A stretch of DNA of 44,313 nt from Firmicutes bacterium ADurb.Bin248 (lineage in GTDB: Bacteria; Bacillota; Clostridia; Christensenellales; CAG-138). Numbering within the stretch: the first letter of the stretch is position 1; every line of letters begins with the position of its first letter. The stretch spans positions 1 to 44,313 of the forward strand of contig MWBW01000023.1 of the NCBI GenBank assembly GCA_002069725.1, read 5' to 3'. The notes under the pieces were generated by a model. The model was not told the DNA's origin and ran no database searches. It saw only the letters and a program-made list of their open reading frames with translations. A program made the position numbers and the translations under genes. Below, piece after piece: positions 15,090-22,732 of this stretch.

Positions 15090-16205
15090 TTATTTGAGCA
15101 ATGGCTGTATGAGCGAGATGATCATGCCGCCCGCGATGACCGAGGCGATCTGGCCGGACACGTTCGCGCCGGCCGCGTGCATGAGCAGGAAGTTGTTGGG
15201 ATCCTCCTTGCGGCCCATCTTGTGCACGACGCGGGACGCCATCGGGAACGCCGAGATGCCCGCCGCGCCGATCATGGGGTTGATCTTCTCCTTCACAAAG
15301 AGGTTGAGGAACTTCGCGAACAGCACGCCGCCCGCCGTGTCGAACACGAAGGCGAACAGGCCCAGGCCGATGATGGCGAGCGTTTCGACGGTGACGAACA
15401 GCTCCGCCTGCATCTTAAAGGAAACCGAGAGGCCCAGCAGCAGCGTGATGAGGTTGGCGAGCTCCTTCTGCGCGGTGGCCGAGAGGCTGCCGAGCACGCC
15501 GCACTCGCGGATGAGGTTGCCGAACATCAAAAAGCCGATCAGCTCCGCCGAGGCGGGCGCGACGGTGCCCGCGATGAGCGTAACGAAGATGGGGAAGAGC
15601 ACGCGCGTGAGCGTCGTCACATCCTTGGGATGATACGGCATGCGGATCATGCGCTCCTTCTTCGTGGTGATGGCCATGATGACCGGCGGCTGTATGATGG
15701 GCACGAGCGCCATGTACGAATACGCGGCGACCATGATCGCGCCCTGATAGTTTGAGTTGAATATTTTGGAGACATAGATGGCCGTGGGTCCGTCCGCCGC
15801 GCCGATGATGGAGATGGAGCCCGCGTCCCCGAGATTGAAGCCGATGAGCCGCGCGAGCACCAGCGTCATGAAGATGCCGAACTGCGCCGCCGCGCCGAAG
15901 AGGAACATCTTCGGGTTGGAGAGAAGGGGGCCGAAGTCGATCATCGCGCCTATGCCGATGAACAGCAGCAGGGGGAACAGCTCCGTGTCGATGCCGGCCT
16001 TGAACAGCGTCGTGATGCCCAGAAGGTACTCGCTGATGCCGGGCAGGTTGACGATCACCGCGCCGAAACCCATAGGCAGGAGCAGCGCGGGCTCCATATC
16101 CTTTTTGATGGCGAGGTAGATCAGCACAAGGCCTATGACGATCATGACGCCCTGCTTCCACGTGAAGGCGGGCAGCCTGGATAATAGTTCGGTCAGGTTT
16201 TCCAA
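15090..16205 (-). CDS. Sodium ion-translocating decarboxylase beta subunit
   Basis: A 371-residue integral membrane protein with about ten helices. GSISIIGAADGPTAIYVS is the family's signature region, carrying the aspartate used for Na+ binding and carboxybiotin decarboxylation. NPMIGAAGISAFPMASRVVHKMG and MHAAGANVSGQIASVIAGG are further diagnostic blocks. The subunit couples decarboxylation of oxaloacetate, methylmalonyl-CoA or glutaconyl-CoA to Na+ export; which one cannot be told here. It starts at TTG 16205, with GAGGAGG 8 nt upstream. A ~130-nt leader separates it from its promoter at 16344-16372. Confidence 0.93.
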   Translation of the reverse strand: MENLTELLSRLPAFTWKQGVMIVIGLVLIYLAIKKDMEPALLLPMGFGAVIVNLPGISEYLLGITTLFKAGIDTELFPLLLFIGIGAMIDFGPLLSNPKMFLFGAAAQFGIFMTLVLARLIGFNLGDAGSISIIGAADGPTAIYVSKIFNSNYQGAIMVAAYSYMALVPIIQPPVIMAITTKKERMIRMPYHPKDVTTLTRVLFPIFVTLIAGTVAPASAELIGFLMFGNLIRECGVLGSLSATAQKELANLITLLLGLSVSFKMQAELFVTVETLAIIGLGLFAFVFDTAGGVLFAKFLNLFVKEKINPMIGAAGISAFPMASRVVHKMGRKEDPNNFLLMHAAGANVSGQIASVIAGGMIISLIQPLLK

Positions 16206-16343
16206 AACAATATCCTCCTCTATTTAGCAAAAGAGTCCTTGCCGCCAAACGCTGCAAAGCCCAGCGAGACGACGGAGCCTCCCGGACCGGGAAAACGCTC
16301 CGTGCCGCGCGCGGGGCGGCCGGACCCTCCCTGTTTCACGGTC

Positions 16344-16372
16344 ATTATAGCAAACGCGCCCCCTCCTGTAAA
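16344..16372 (-). promoter_or_regulatory. Promoter of the decarboxylase operon
   Basis: On the minus strand TTTACA, 17 nt, TATAAT. It implies a leader of ~130 nt before the TTG start. Nothing further is recognised between here and the phage promoter at 16544. Confidence 0.85.
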
Positions 16373-16543
16373 GTGCCGCGGGCGTCCGGACACGACAAGA
16401 TTCGCAATACTTTTGCGCGCGGCCGTCCGCCGCATCCTTCGCGCGCATTCGCCAAAAAGTAAGCAAATGCGCGGGTTTTCAGCCGCGCGTTCCGCGCCGC
16501 TTTCGCGCCTTTTTCCCGCTCCTATGTTGCCCTTTTTTTGCGC

Positions 16544-16572
16544 TTGAATTCTTGTTTCGGATCGGTTATACT
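16544..16572 (+). promoter_or_regulatory. Promoter of the capsid operon
   Basis: TTGAAT, 17 nt, TATACT. Transcription should begin near 16579, immediately in front of the hairpin at 16581. No other good promoter is visible before the scaffold gene. Confidence 0.75.
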
Positions 16573-16580
16573 TTTCATAG

Positions 16581-16614
16581 TGGAAGAAGCGGCATACTTC
16601 TTCCATTTATTTTT
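16581..16614 (+). terminator. Leader hairpin with U-rich tail at the transcript 5' end (attenuator or operator)
   Basis: TGGAAGAAG-N7-CTTCTTCCA, a perfect 9-bp stem, followed by TTTATTTTT. It starts within a few bases of the predicted +1. It could be an attenuator, a 5' stabiliser, or, as DNA, a dyad operator for a repressor. Confidence 0.6.
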
Positions 16615-16648
16615 GGCCCGTGCCCGCCGAAAAGGGCATCGGCGCGCG

Positions 16649-16679
16649 CGCGTCCCTTCGGGGGCGCGTTTTTTCTTTT
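16649..16679 (+). terminator. Second leader terminator upstream of the scaffold gene
   Basis: CGCGTCCC-TTCG-GGGGCGCG with a UUCG tetraloop, then TTTTTTCTTTT. It is a textbook intrinsic terminator placed between the promoter at 16544 and the first virion gene at 16734, in the sense orientation of both. Confidence 0.85.
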
Positions 16680-16733
16680 GGCTCGCGCGGAATCGGGGCC
16701 CGCGGCGGCCGGAGCGCGCCGCAAGGAGAACGA

Positions 16734-17327
16734 ATGAAATCCAGCAACTCCATGGCAGCGGCAACGCCGATCGCGGCGCAGTTCGCCGCGGCAAAGCAGT
16801 CCGCTCCCCCTGTCCGGGCGGGCACAACGGCAGAGGCCGTGCGCGCGGAATACGAGAACAGCCCGGAGTACAGGCTCGGCTGCGAAATCATAGACGCGCT
16901 GACCGATTCCCTCGGCCTCGGCGCGGACGAGGTCGCGGCGATGCTCAGCTCGGGCACGCGTCCCTCCGGCCTCGACATGCTCGGCATTCAGGCCGCAAAG
17001 GCGCTCGAGCGCATGGAGAAGAACGGCCAGCTCCAGCGCGGCATCGAGGAATACCTCGCGGACGAAAGCTTCATCAAGCTGCTGCGCGAGGTGCCCGCGC
17101 AGGTGGCCGTGCGCCTGAGCGACGCCGAGCACGCCGCCAGGAAGGCCGACGAGCGCGTGGGAGCGGAGCGAAACGCGGGCATGCAGGACGTGCTCGAGAA
17201 GCTCAAGGCCCGCCGTTCCCTTCCCGCGCAGACGCGCGCGGGCGTCACAGCCTCGGCCGAGCCGGACTTCACCCAAATGAGCACCGAGGAGTTCAACGCG
17301 TTCCGCCGCCGTTACTTCGGGCGCTGA
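16734..17327 (+). CDS. Phage scaffolding-like protein
   Basis: A 197-residue, charged, mostly helical protein directly before the major capsid gene, the usual place for a scaffold. It ends in PDFTQMSTEEFNAFRRRYFGR, a basic helix like the capsid-binding tails of scaffold proteins. The middle (residues ~85-170) is rich in Glu, Arg and Lys with helix-forming repeats. ATG 16734 has AAGGAG 5 nt upstream; a longer frame to 16620 would include the leader terminator and is rejected. The scaffold directs procapsid assembly and is normally absent from the finished particle. The assignment rests on position and composition more than on strong motifs. Confidence 0.7.
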   Translation: MKSSNSMAAATPIAAQFAAAKQSAPPVRAGTTAEAVRAEYENSPEYRLGCEIIDALTDSLGLGADEVAAMLSSGTRPSGLDMLGIQAAKALERMEKNGQLQRGIEEYLADESFIKLLREVPAQVAVRLSDAEHAARKADERVGAERNAGMQDVLEKLKARRSLPAQTRAGVTASAEPDFTQMSTEEFNAFRRRYFGR

Positions 17328-17383
17328 AGCTGATCAAAAAGCGGCTCTTTCACCATCATTTATAATAAGAAAGGAAAATATGT

Positions 17384-18586
17384 ATGAGCAACATCAACAC
17401 CTCCGCCAACACCGCTTCCAAAACATACCTCAACAAGGATTATTACGACCGCGCGATACTCGAGGGCGCGCGCACGCGCCTCGTGCACGCCAAATACGGC
17501 CAGAAGCGCAGCATTCCCCTGAACAACGGCAAACGGGTCGAATTCCGCAGGTGGAACCTGTTCGACATCGGTTCCGACCTGTGTAAGCTCGAGGAGGGCG
17601 TGACGCCTGCCGGGCAGAGCCTCTCGCAGAGCGCCGTCGAGGCCGAGGTCGAGCAGTACGGCGCGTACGTCGAGCTCTCCGACCTGCTGGAGGACACCGC
17701 CTACGACCTGGTCGCCTCGGACAGCGCGGAACTTCTGGGCGAACAGCTCGGCACCGTGATCGAGTGGGTCACGCGCGACGCGCTGTGCAGCGGCAACAAC
17801 GTGCAGCGCGCGGGCGGCAAGGCGAGCCGCGGCCTCATCGCCGCGACGGATACGCTGACCACCACAGAGATCCGCAAGGCCGTGCGCACGCTCAAGAAAG
17901 CCAAGGCCCGTCCCTTCCCCGGCGAGGGGAACCGCAGGCCGCACTTCATCTGCATCTGCTCCCCCGACGCGACGTACGACTTGCAGAACGACGCGCTCTG
18001 GCAGGACGTATCGAAGTATTCCGGCTCGGAAGCCATCTATTCCGGCGAGATCGGCCGCATATTCGGCGTGGTGTTCGTGGAATCGACCGAGAGCAAAATC
18101 GTCCGCCAGGCCGTGCACACGCAGGTCGCGAGCCACACGGCGGGCAGCGCAAACGTCGTCGTGGATGAAATCACCGACGCGGCCGATGCTTTCCTCACGC
18201 TCTCCGGCGCGAAGGTGACCATCGGCTCGAGCGAGTACACCGTCGCCTCCGTCAACCGGGCGACGAAGACCATCACGCTCTCCGCCGCCGTGGGCAGCGC
18301 CATCGCCGCGGACACGGTTGTGTACAGCACCGAGGCGGGCGCGCTCGCCGCGGACAAATCCGCCGCGGACGTGCACTTCTCGCTCGTGTTCGGCAAGGAC
18401 GCCTACGGCGTGGTCGATCTCGAGGGGCGCGGCGCCATGCAGAGCATCGTCAAGCCCCGCGGCTCCGCGGGCGCGGACGACCCGCTCGACCAGCGCTCCA
18501 CCGTGGGCGCGAAGGTGCCCGCCTACGCGGCGAAAATACTCAACGACCTGTGGCTCGTGCGCATCGAGCACGGCGCGAGCGCGTAA
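17384..18586 (+). CDS. N4-gp56 family major capsid protein
   Basis: A 400-residue HK97-fold capsid subunit of the N4-gp56 group. Recognisable blocks are the N-terminal TASKTYLNKDYYDRAILEGA, the EFRRWNLFDIGSD strand, LEEGVTPAGQSLSQSAVEA, QYGAYVELSDLLEDTAYD, and near the end LVFGKDAYGVVDLEG. Residues ~245-325 (VVVDEITDAADAFLTLSG to EAGALAAD) are a beta-rich insertion, probably a surface domain. The frame is intact and of normal length. AAGGAAAA precedes ATG 17384. A stable hairpin follows the stop, as often seen after highly expressed capsid genes. It forms the shell of a short-tailed phage-like particle. Confidence 0.88.
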   Translation: MSNINTSANTASKTYLNKDYYDRAILEGARTRLVHAKYGQKRSIPLNNGKRVEFRRWNLFDIGSDLCKLEEGVTPAGQSLSQSAVEAEVEQYGAYVELSDLLEDTAYDLVASDSAELLGEQLGTVIEWVTRDALCSGNNVQRAGGKASRGLIAATDTLTTTEIRKAVRTLKKAKARPFPGEGNRRPHFICICSPDATYDLQNDALWQDVSKYSGSEAIYSGEIGRIFGVVFVESTESKIVRQAVHTQVASHTAGSANVVVDEITDAADAFLTLSGAKVTIGSSEYTVASVNRATKTITLSAAVGSAIAADTVVYSTEAGALAADKSAADVHFSLVFGKDAYGVVDLEGRGAMQSIVKPRGSAGADDPLDQRSTVGAKVPAYAAKILNDLWLVRIEHGASA

Positions 18587-18598
18587 ACGGACGCGCGC

Positions 18599-18625
18599 GG
18601 GAGGGCGGCATATTGCCGCCCTCCC
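18599..18625 (+). other. GC-rich hairpin after the capsid gene
   Basis: GGGAGGGCGGCA-TAT-TGCCGCCCTCCC, a perfect 12-bp stem 13 nt after the capsid stop. There is no T-tract, so it more likely protects or processes the mRNA 3' end than terminates. Confidence 0.6.
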
Positions 18626-18705
18626 CGGCGCGCGAAAGCAATGGACAACCGGGAAACGCCGCCGCGGCGGAGAAACCGATTTATAAAATAAGGAAGGAAA
18701 AAGGT

Positions 18706-19464
18706 ATGTCCGATTTATCATTGTTCGGATACCAGCCGCCCAAGGGCGTGCAGACGGGCGAGGAGCTCAAGCGCCAAAAGACCATTGGCGCGGCGCCCAG
18801 CGGCGTGTGGGACTACAGCTCGCAAAAGGCTTACGACGCTTACCTCAAGCGCTTCCGCGAGCCGCTGAGCGCCCGATACCAGATCGAAGGCTACTCCGCG
18901 CCAGGCATGGTGCGCAACCAGACCGACGTAAAGCGGATGCAGGAAATCCTCGGCAACGTGGCCGTGGACGGCATCTGGGGGCCGGAAACGGACGCGGCGT
19001 ATTGGAAAAGGAGGGCGGAGGAGGACGCGATGACCGATACCGGTTCCGCTCTGTCCGCCGCAAGCGCGGGCAGAGCCGCCGAAATCGCGCAAAAGCTCCG
19101 GCTGACGGCGCCCGCGAAGCCAGGCGGTTCCGTTTCACTTCCCGCTGTTGACAATAAAACCTCACTTCCATATACTGGAGGCGTAAACACTCCCGCTGCG
19201 GAGCGTTATCAGAAAACCATACCGAACGCCCCGGCCAAGCCCGCCCCGAGCGCGACGGCAAGAACAACCAATGCGGGAGATCCGCCGGGTATCGGCAAAC
19301 CGTCCGTGCGCAATGTGCCGGACGATTTGTCCGGCATCAAGCTCTCGGCGCTTGTGCCGAACACCTATGCGGACGGGAGCCCGACGGGGATGCTGAGCAA
19401 GCCGGTCACGGAAAAGACGCCTAAGCCGCCCGAGCCTATACCGAACACCTATACGGACTCATAG
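18706..19464 (+). CDS. Virion-associated peptidoglycan-binding protein (carrier part), TAG-terminated
   Basis: A 252-residue protein encoded right after the capsid protein. Residues ~58-105 form a peptidoglycan-binding-like repeat: GYSAPG..., then VKRMQEILG and DGIWGPETDAAYWK. The same module opens the virion protein at 27099. From residue ~105 the chain is a low-complexity Ala/Pro/Thr linker with PNTY repeats (VPNTYADGS, IPNTYTDS), the type of flexible stalk that precedes a delivered domain. ATG 18706 follows AAGGAAGGAAAAAGG. The TAG at 19462-19464 is the only stop between this frame and the JAB-like domain ending at 20205, so the native product may be a ~500-residue fusion. Function, binding to cell walls as part of the particle, is inferred. 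Confidence 0.75.
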   Translation: MSDLSLFGYQPPKGVQTGEELKRQKTIGAAPSGVWDYSSQKAYDAYLKRFREPLSARYQIEGYSAPGMVRNQTDVKRMQEILGNVAVDGIWGPETDAAYWKRRAEEDAMTDTGSALSAASAGRAAEIAQKLRLTAPAKPGGSVSLPAVDNKTSLPYTGGVNTPAAERYQKTIPNAPAKPAPSATARTTNAGDPPGIGKPSVRNVPDDLSGIKLSALVPNTYADGSPTGMLSKPVTEKTPKPPEPIPNTYTDS

Positions 19465-19515
19465 ACGCCGGAGTCGAGAATTACGACGAAAGAAAGTGAT
19501 TATAGTGCGTTCAGC

Positions 19516-20205
19516 GTGTTTGACAACATGGACGATGCTGTTTTGAACGCATCCAATATGCTCAATCTGACAACGGCGCGGTTGAATAAGGAAGCGTGCT
19601 GTAATCTGTATTCCATAGTGCTTGATGGCGAAACGTACTATTTTACCGGAGAAATATTCGTTGGCGAGATAGATAACGTAATTGCGCCTTATTTATCGGA
19701 TATCCAATGGGAAACCCTTGAAGCCAAATTGAATGGGCTGCTTGATTTTAGATCGGTACAGTACGAGGGATTTATGCACTCGCATCCGTATTATGACTAT
19801 TCAAATAAGTATTCTGGTGGAACTGGGGATAGCCTCGTCGCGCTTTTATCAGGGAATATTTTCCTTACCGCGCCCGATGGAGCTATCTATAATTTAACCG
19901 AACAACAGGTTCGATACGGCGAATTGTTTACCAATCCAGGAAATATGTCTTTGTTGCAGTTTCTCACTGGCGGGTTAATCGATCCCCCTGAAGTGCCGTT
20001 CCATAATCTTCAGAGCATTGATACTACACTTTTCGCCAAACGCAATTGGGGAATGAAACACGATGTTCCAAAGGCAATCTGGCAAGCGATCCAGAATAAT
20101 ATCGAAAAAGTGTTCGGCCCCTTAGGTTACGATTTATATGAGGCCGCTCAGCAATTCGGCATCGATGCGGCTGAGTTGCTTTCACAGCTCAACTTATATA
20201 CATAA
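19516..20205 (+). CDS. JAB/DUF4329-like peptidase domain, in frame with the upstream carrier
   Basis: An AT-rich coding stretch of 229 codons from GTG 19516, or 247 from the TAG at 19462. It reads DDAVLNASNMLN..., a YYFTGEIFVGEID strand, GFMHSHP (His88, His90), SGGTGDSLVAL (Ser100, Asp105) and IFLTAPDGAIYNL. This is the JAB/MPN metallopeptidase pattern (HxH...S..D) as arranged in DUF4329-type domains of polymorphic toxins. About 100 residues without recognised motif follow. There is no Shine-Dalgarno at a useful distance from GTG 19516, so it probably was or is translated as the C-terminal part of the 18706 protein. Options are amber readthrough, a recent nonsense mutation, or a sequencing error. 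It may be a toxin, or a wall-cleaving enzyme like the JAB part of lambda tail protein K. Confidence 0.62.
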   Translation: MFDNMDDAVLNASNMLNLTTARLNKEACCNLYSIVLDGETYYFTGEIFVGEIDNVIAPYLSDIQWETLEAKLNGLLDFRSVQYEGFMHSHPYYDYSNKYSGGTGDSLVALLSGNIFLTAPDGAIYNLTEQQVRYGELFTNPGNMSLLQFLTGGLIDPPEVPFHNLQSIDTTLFAKRNWGMKHDVPKAIWQAIQNNIEKVFGPLGYDLYEAAQQFGIDAAELLSQLNLYT

Positions 20206-20234
20206 GCTGTTTAATCTGAAAGGAGCGGAGCATC

Positions 20235-20951
20235 ATGAACAACAAAACATCTCGTTTTTTCATGGCCGTACCGGCTTGTATCATGATTGCTCTGCTCCTT
20301 TCGGGTTGTGCGGTCGCTTCTGATTATTTGATGCAAGCTCTTATGCTGGTTAAATCACCCGATAAGCTTGTTTATGTCGCCGGAAAAGAAGAAGAGATCA
20401 TCCTCAGTGGAGGGAGGATGATCGAGCGAAACTATACCAGTAATAATAGCCATTTGCTGATACGGCTTGAGGTTTATGCTGATGCTAAGTATCTTCACGA
20501 AAATGTAGATTTTTCAAAAGAAGGAACATACCTGATTGCTATTGCTAAAAAGCGGTGGTTCTCCTGGAAGTATTATTTCCAGTACATTGTACAAGTTGTT
20601 CCTCAAGGAGAATATAACGTCAGCGAAACCGTGCCGGAGGATGACTTTTTTTTCGAGAAGCTAAGCCCCACCTACTGCGAAAACGTCACCGCCATCATGA
20701 CCGCCCCTCCCGCCAACATCATATACCCCGTGGGCTACACGGGCGAGATCGACCCTTCCGGCATCGTCGTGAAGCCCGCGAAAGGCTGGTTCTCGAAGAA
20801 GTACGAAATCGCCGACCTCGACTACACGCTCGAAAGCGACGTTGACTTCAACACGCCGGGGAGCTACATCGTGAAGGTGACTTTCGAGGATGAAAAAGGC
20901 AGGGAATACTGGTTCTGCTTCACTGTGGCGGTGGCGGAGAGGGTGGGGTAA
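20235..20951 (+). CDS. Exported Ig-like lipoprotein, candidate immunity/protection protein (copy 1)
   Basis: A 238-residue lipoprotein: a signal peptide ends in the lipobox LLSGC (Cys25). Two Ig-like (Big_3-type) beta domains follow. The first contains PDKLVYVAGKEEEIILSGG, then NVDFSKEGTYLIAI and FQYIVQVV. The second is in the last ~93 residues (YPVGYTGEIDPSGIVVKPAKGW, DVDFNTPGSYIVKVT). It starts 29 nt after the JAB-like stop with AAGGAG. The first part is AT-rich, while the last 279 nt are GC-rich and nearly identical to the two following paralogs. Position and export suggest it protects the cell surface from the adjacent JAB-like protein. This is inference; it could instead be an adhesin. 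Confidence 0.7.
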   Translation: MNNKTSRFFMAVPACIMIALLLSGCAVASDYLMQALMLVKSPDKLVYVAGKEEEIILSGGRMIERNYTSNNSHLLIRLEVYADAKYLHENVDFSKEGTYLIAIAKKRWFSWKYYFQYIVQVVPQGEYNVSETVPEDDFFFEKLSPTYCENVTAIMTAPPANIIYPVGYTGEIDPSGIVVKPAKGWFSKKYEIADLDYTLESDVDFNTPGSYIVKVTFEDEKGREYWFCFTVAVAERVG

Positions 20952-20986
20952 GAAGGTAAGATGGGCGCGTGAAGCGCGGGACAAAC

Positions 20987-21040
20987 AGGTTTGGCAAGTA
21001 TGCCGTGGAAATTCTTTCTTAACTCAACCTGTATACATAA
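20987..21040 (+). pseudogene. Fossil of the JAB-like gene 3' end (copy A)
   Basis: In one frame it reads RFGKYAVEILS-stop-LNLYT-stop, against QFGIDAAELLSQLNLYT-stop at the true gene end (20152-20205). It carries a TAA where the original has a Gln codon, and it directly precedes the second Ig-like gene. Confidence 0.72.
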
Positions 21041-21073
21041 CGAGAACCAAATAAAAAAGGAGCGCTCCGAACC

Positions 21074-21811
21074 ATGTTCAAGATCAGCGCTTTGATCAGG
21101 GCGATCACGCTATGCCTGCTGTCCTCTATAATTGTTTCGGCAACCGGTGTCGGCCCCGATGATAACCTGGAGACCCTGATGTTGATCAAACCTCCGGATC
21201 AGTTGATTTATGTGACCGGCTATGATGGAGAATTGAATTTGTCAGGTGGAGAGCTTAGGCGCTTTCAACATTTTCACGACGGGGATAATTTCTTGGAATC
21301 TCCCCTCGACGCGTTCGGCCCGCGCTATATTTCTTTTAATGGATGTTACTTCCACCCAAAGGTCAATTTCAAGAAAGAAGGTGTGTACCTCATCCGGCTT
21401 GCGCGCAAGCGCCTGTTTTCCCAAACGGTCTATTTTCAATATACCGTACAGGTCGTGCCACCCGGTATGTATAAGATCATTGTCCCTACAGAAACGGCAC
21501 AAAAAGATGTTTGGAGCGATGCGGCAGAGGCATACTGCGAAAACGTTACCGCCATCATGATCTCCCCTCCCGCCAACATCATATACCCCGTGGGCTACAC
21601 GGGCGCGATCGACCTTTCGGGTATCGTCGTGAAGCCCGCGAAAGGCTGGTTCCCGAAGAAGTACGACATCGCCGACCTCGACTATACGCTCGAAAGCGAC
21701 GTTGACTTCAACACGCCGGGGAGCTACATCGTGAAGGTGACTTACATGGATGAAAAAGGGAAGGAATACTGGTTCTGCTTCACTGTGGCGGTGGCGGAGA
21801 GGGCGGGGTAA
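21074..21811 (+). CDS. Exported Ig-like protein, candidate immunity/protection protein (copy 2)
   Basis: A 245-residue paralog of the 20235 lipoprotein. The N-terminal hydrophobic stretch (residues 5-24) looks like a signal peptide without a lipobox cysteine, so the product is probably secreted or N-terminally anchored. The first Ig-like domain (PPDQLIYVTGYDGELNLSGG ... VNFKKEGVYLIRLARKRLF) has diverged from copy 1. The C-terminal domain is almost the same. AAAAAAGGAGCG precedes ATG 21074, and this leader plus the first 40 nt of coding sequence are nearly identical in copy 3. An upstream 54-nt fossil of the JAB-like gene shows the copy arose together with a toxin-like gene end. Confidence 0.7.
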   Translation: MFKISALIRAITLCLLSSIIVSATGVGPDDNLETLMLIKPPDQLIYVTGYDGELNLSGGELRRFQHFHDGDNFLESPLDAFGPRYISFNGCYFHPKVNFKKEGVYLIRLARKRLFSQTVYFQYTVQVVPPGMYKIIVPTETAQKDVWSDAAEAYCENVTAIMISPPANIIYPVGYTGAIDLSGIVVKPAKGWFPKKYDIADLDYTLESDVDFNTPGSYIVKVTYMDEKGKEYWFCFTVAVAERAG

Positions 21812-21837
21812 AGGGCCGCGCGAAGCGCGGGACAGGC

Positions 21838-21891
21838 AGGTTTGGCAAGGATGCCGTGGAAATGCTTTCTCAATTCAACCTGTATACATAA
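21838..21891 (+). pseudogene. Fossil of the JAB-like gene 3' end (copy B)
   Basis: It reads RFGKDAVEMLSQFNLYT-stop, still open over all 17 codons and matching QFGIDAAELLSQLNLYT-stop of the complete gene. It directly precedes the third Ig-like gene. Confidence 0.75.
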
Positions 21892-21924
21892 CGAGAACCA
21901 AATAAAAAAGGAGCGCTCCGAACC

Positions 21925-22659
21925 ATGTTCAAGATCAGCGCTTTGATCAGGGCGATCGCGCTAAGCCTGCTTGTACCCATCGCTTTAATGGCTGACGTTG
22001 CTCCCGATGATAATATGGAAGCTCTGATGTTGATCGAGCCGCCCGGTCAATTAATCTACGAAACCGGATATGAGGGTGAACTGAATTTGGCAGGCGGGAA
22101 GCTTAGGCGGTCCCAACATTTTTATAACGGTTGCTTTTTTTATGAGTCTCCTCTCGCATTATTCGGCCGCGGCGTCTTGACGCATCGTGGACATCATTTT
22201 CACTCAAATGTCAATTTCAAGAAAGAGGGTGTGTACCTCATCCGGCTTGCACGCAGGCGCCTGTTTTCTCAAATGGTCTATTTTCAATATACCGTCCAGG
22301 TTGTGTCGCCCGACATATATGAATTCGACGTGCCCGTGGAAATAGGAGAAAGGCATGATTGGGCCGATGCGGCAGAGGAATACTGCGAAAACGTTACCGC
22401 CATCATGACCGCCCCTCCTGCCAACATCATATACCCCGTGGGCTACACGGGCGAGATCGACCTTTCGGGTATCGTCGTGAAGCCCGCGAAGGGCTGGTTC
22501 CCCAAGAAATACGACATCAACGATCTCGACTACACGCTCGAAAGCGACGTTGACTTCAATACGCCGGGAAGCTACATCGTGAAGGTGACTTTCGAGGATG
22601 AAAAAGGCAGGGAATACTGGTTCTGCTTCACTGTGGCGGTGGCGGAGAGGGCGGGGTAA
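21925..22659 (+). CDS. Exported Ig-like protein, candidate immunity/protection protein (copy 3)
   Basis: A 244-residue paralog sharing its leader, its signal peptide start (MFKISALIRAI) and its last 93 residues with copy 2. It differs between about residues 14 and 150, with the changes concentrated in exposed-looking loops (for example the segment after LAGGKLRRSQHF). A signal peptide is present without a clear lipobox. Gene order, direction and spacing continue the tandem array. After the stop comes a fossil of the carrier linker, then the ABC-F gene. If these are immunity proteins, the diverged first domains would hold the specificity; this is untested. Confidence 0.7.
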   Translation: MFKISALIRAIALSLLVPIALMADVAPDDNMEALMLIEPPGQLIYETGYEGELNLAGGKLRRSQHFYNGCFFYESPLALFGRGVLTHRGHHFHSNVNFKKEGVYLIRLARRRLFSQMVYFQYTVQVVSPDIYEFDVPVEIGERHDWADAAEEYCENVTAIMTAPPANIIYPVGYTGEIDLSGIVVKPAKGWFPKKYDINDLDYTLESDVDFNTPGSYIVKVTFEDEKGREYWFCFTVAVAERAG

Positions 22660-22732
22660 AGGGCCGCGCGAAGCGCAAAGAAAAATTACTTAGGGGCAAC
22701 CGGGAACGAATACGGCACTCGGTTATGCCGGC

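Larger units (their letters stand above)
20673..22659 (+). repeat. Three 279-nt near-identical 3' segments
   Basis: Segments at 20673-20951, 21533-21811 and 22381-22659 each begin TACTGCGAAAACGT and run to the stop codon. They encode the second Ig-like domain. They are almost identical, while the upstream halves of the three genes differ widely, which points to recent duplication with gene conversion of the 3' part. Confidence 0.8.

Noticed and set aside
16620..16733. Longer N-terminus for the scaffold gene
   Set aside because: Would place a strong terminator inside the coding region; ATG 16734 has a good Shine-Dalgarno.
17361..17366. TATAAT box before the capsid gene as a promoter
   Set aside because: No -35 at suitable spacing; the same TTTATAA-AAGGAAA stretch recurs before 18706 and looks like part of a ribosome-binding leader.
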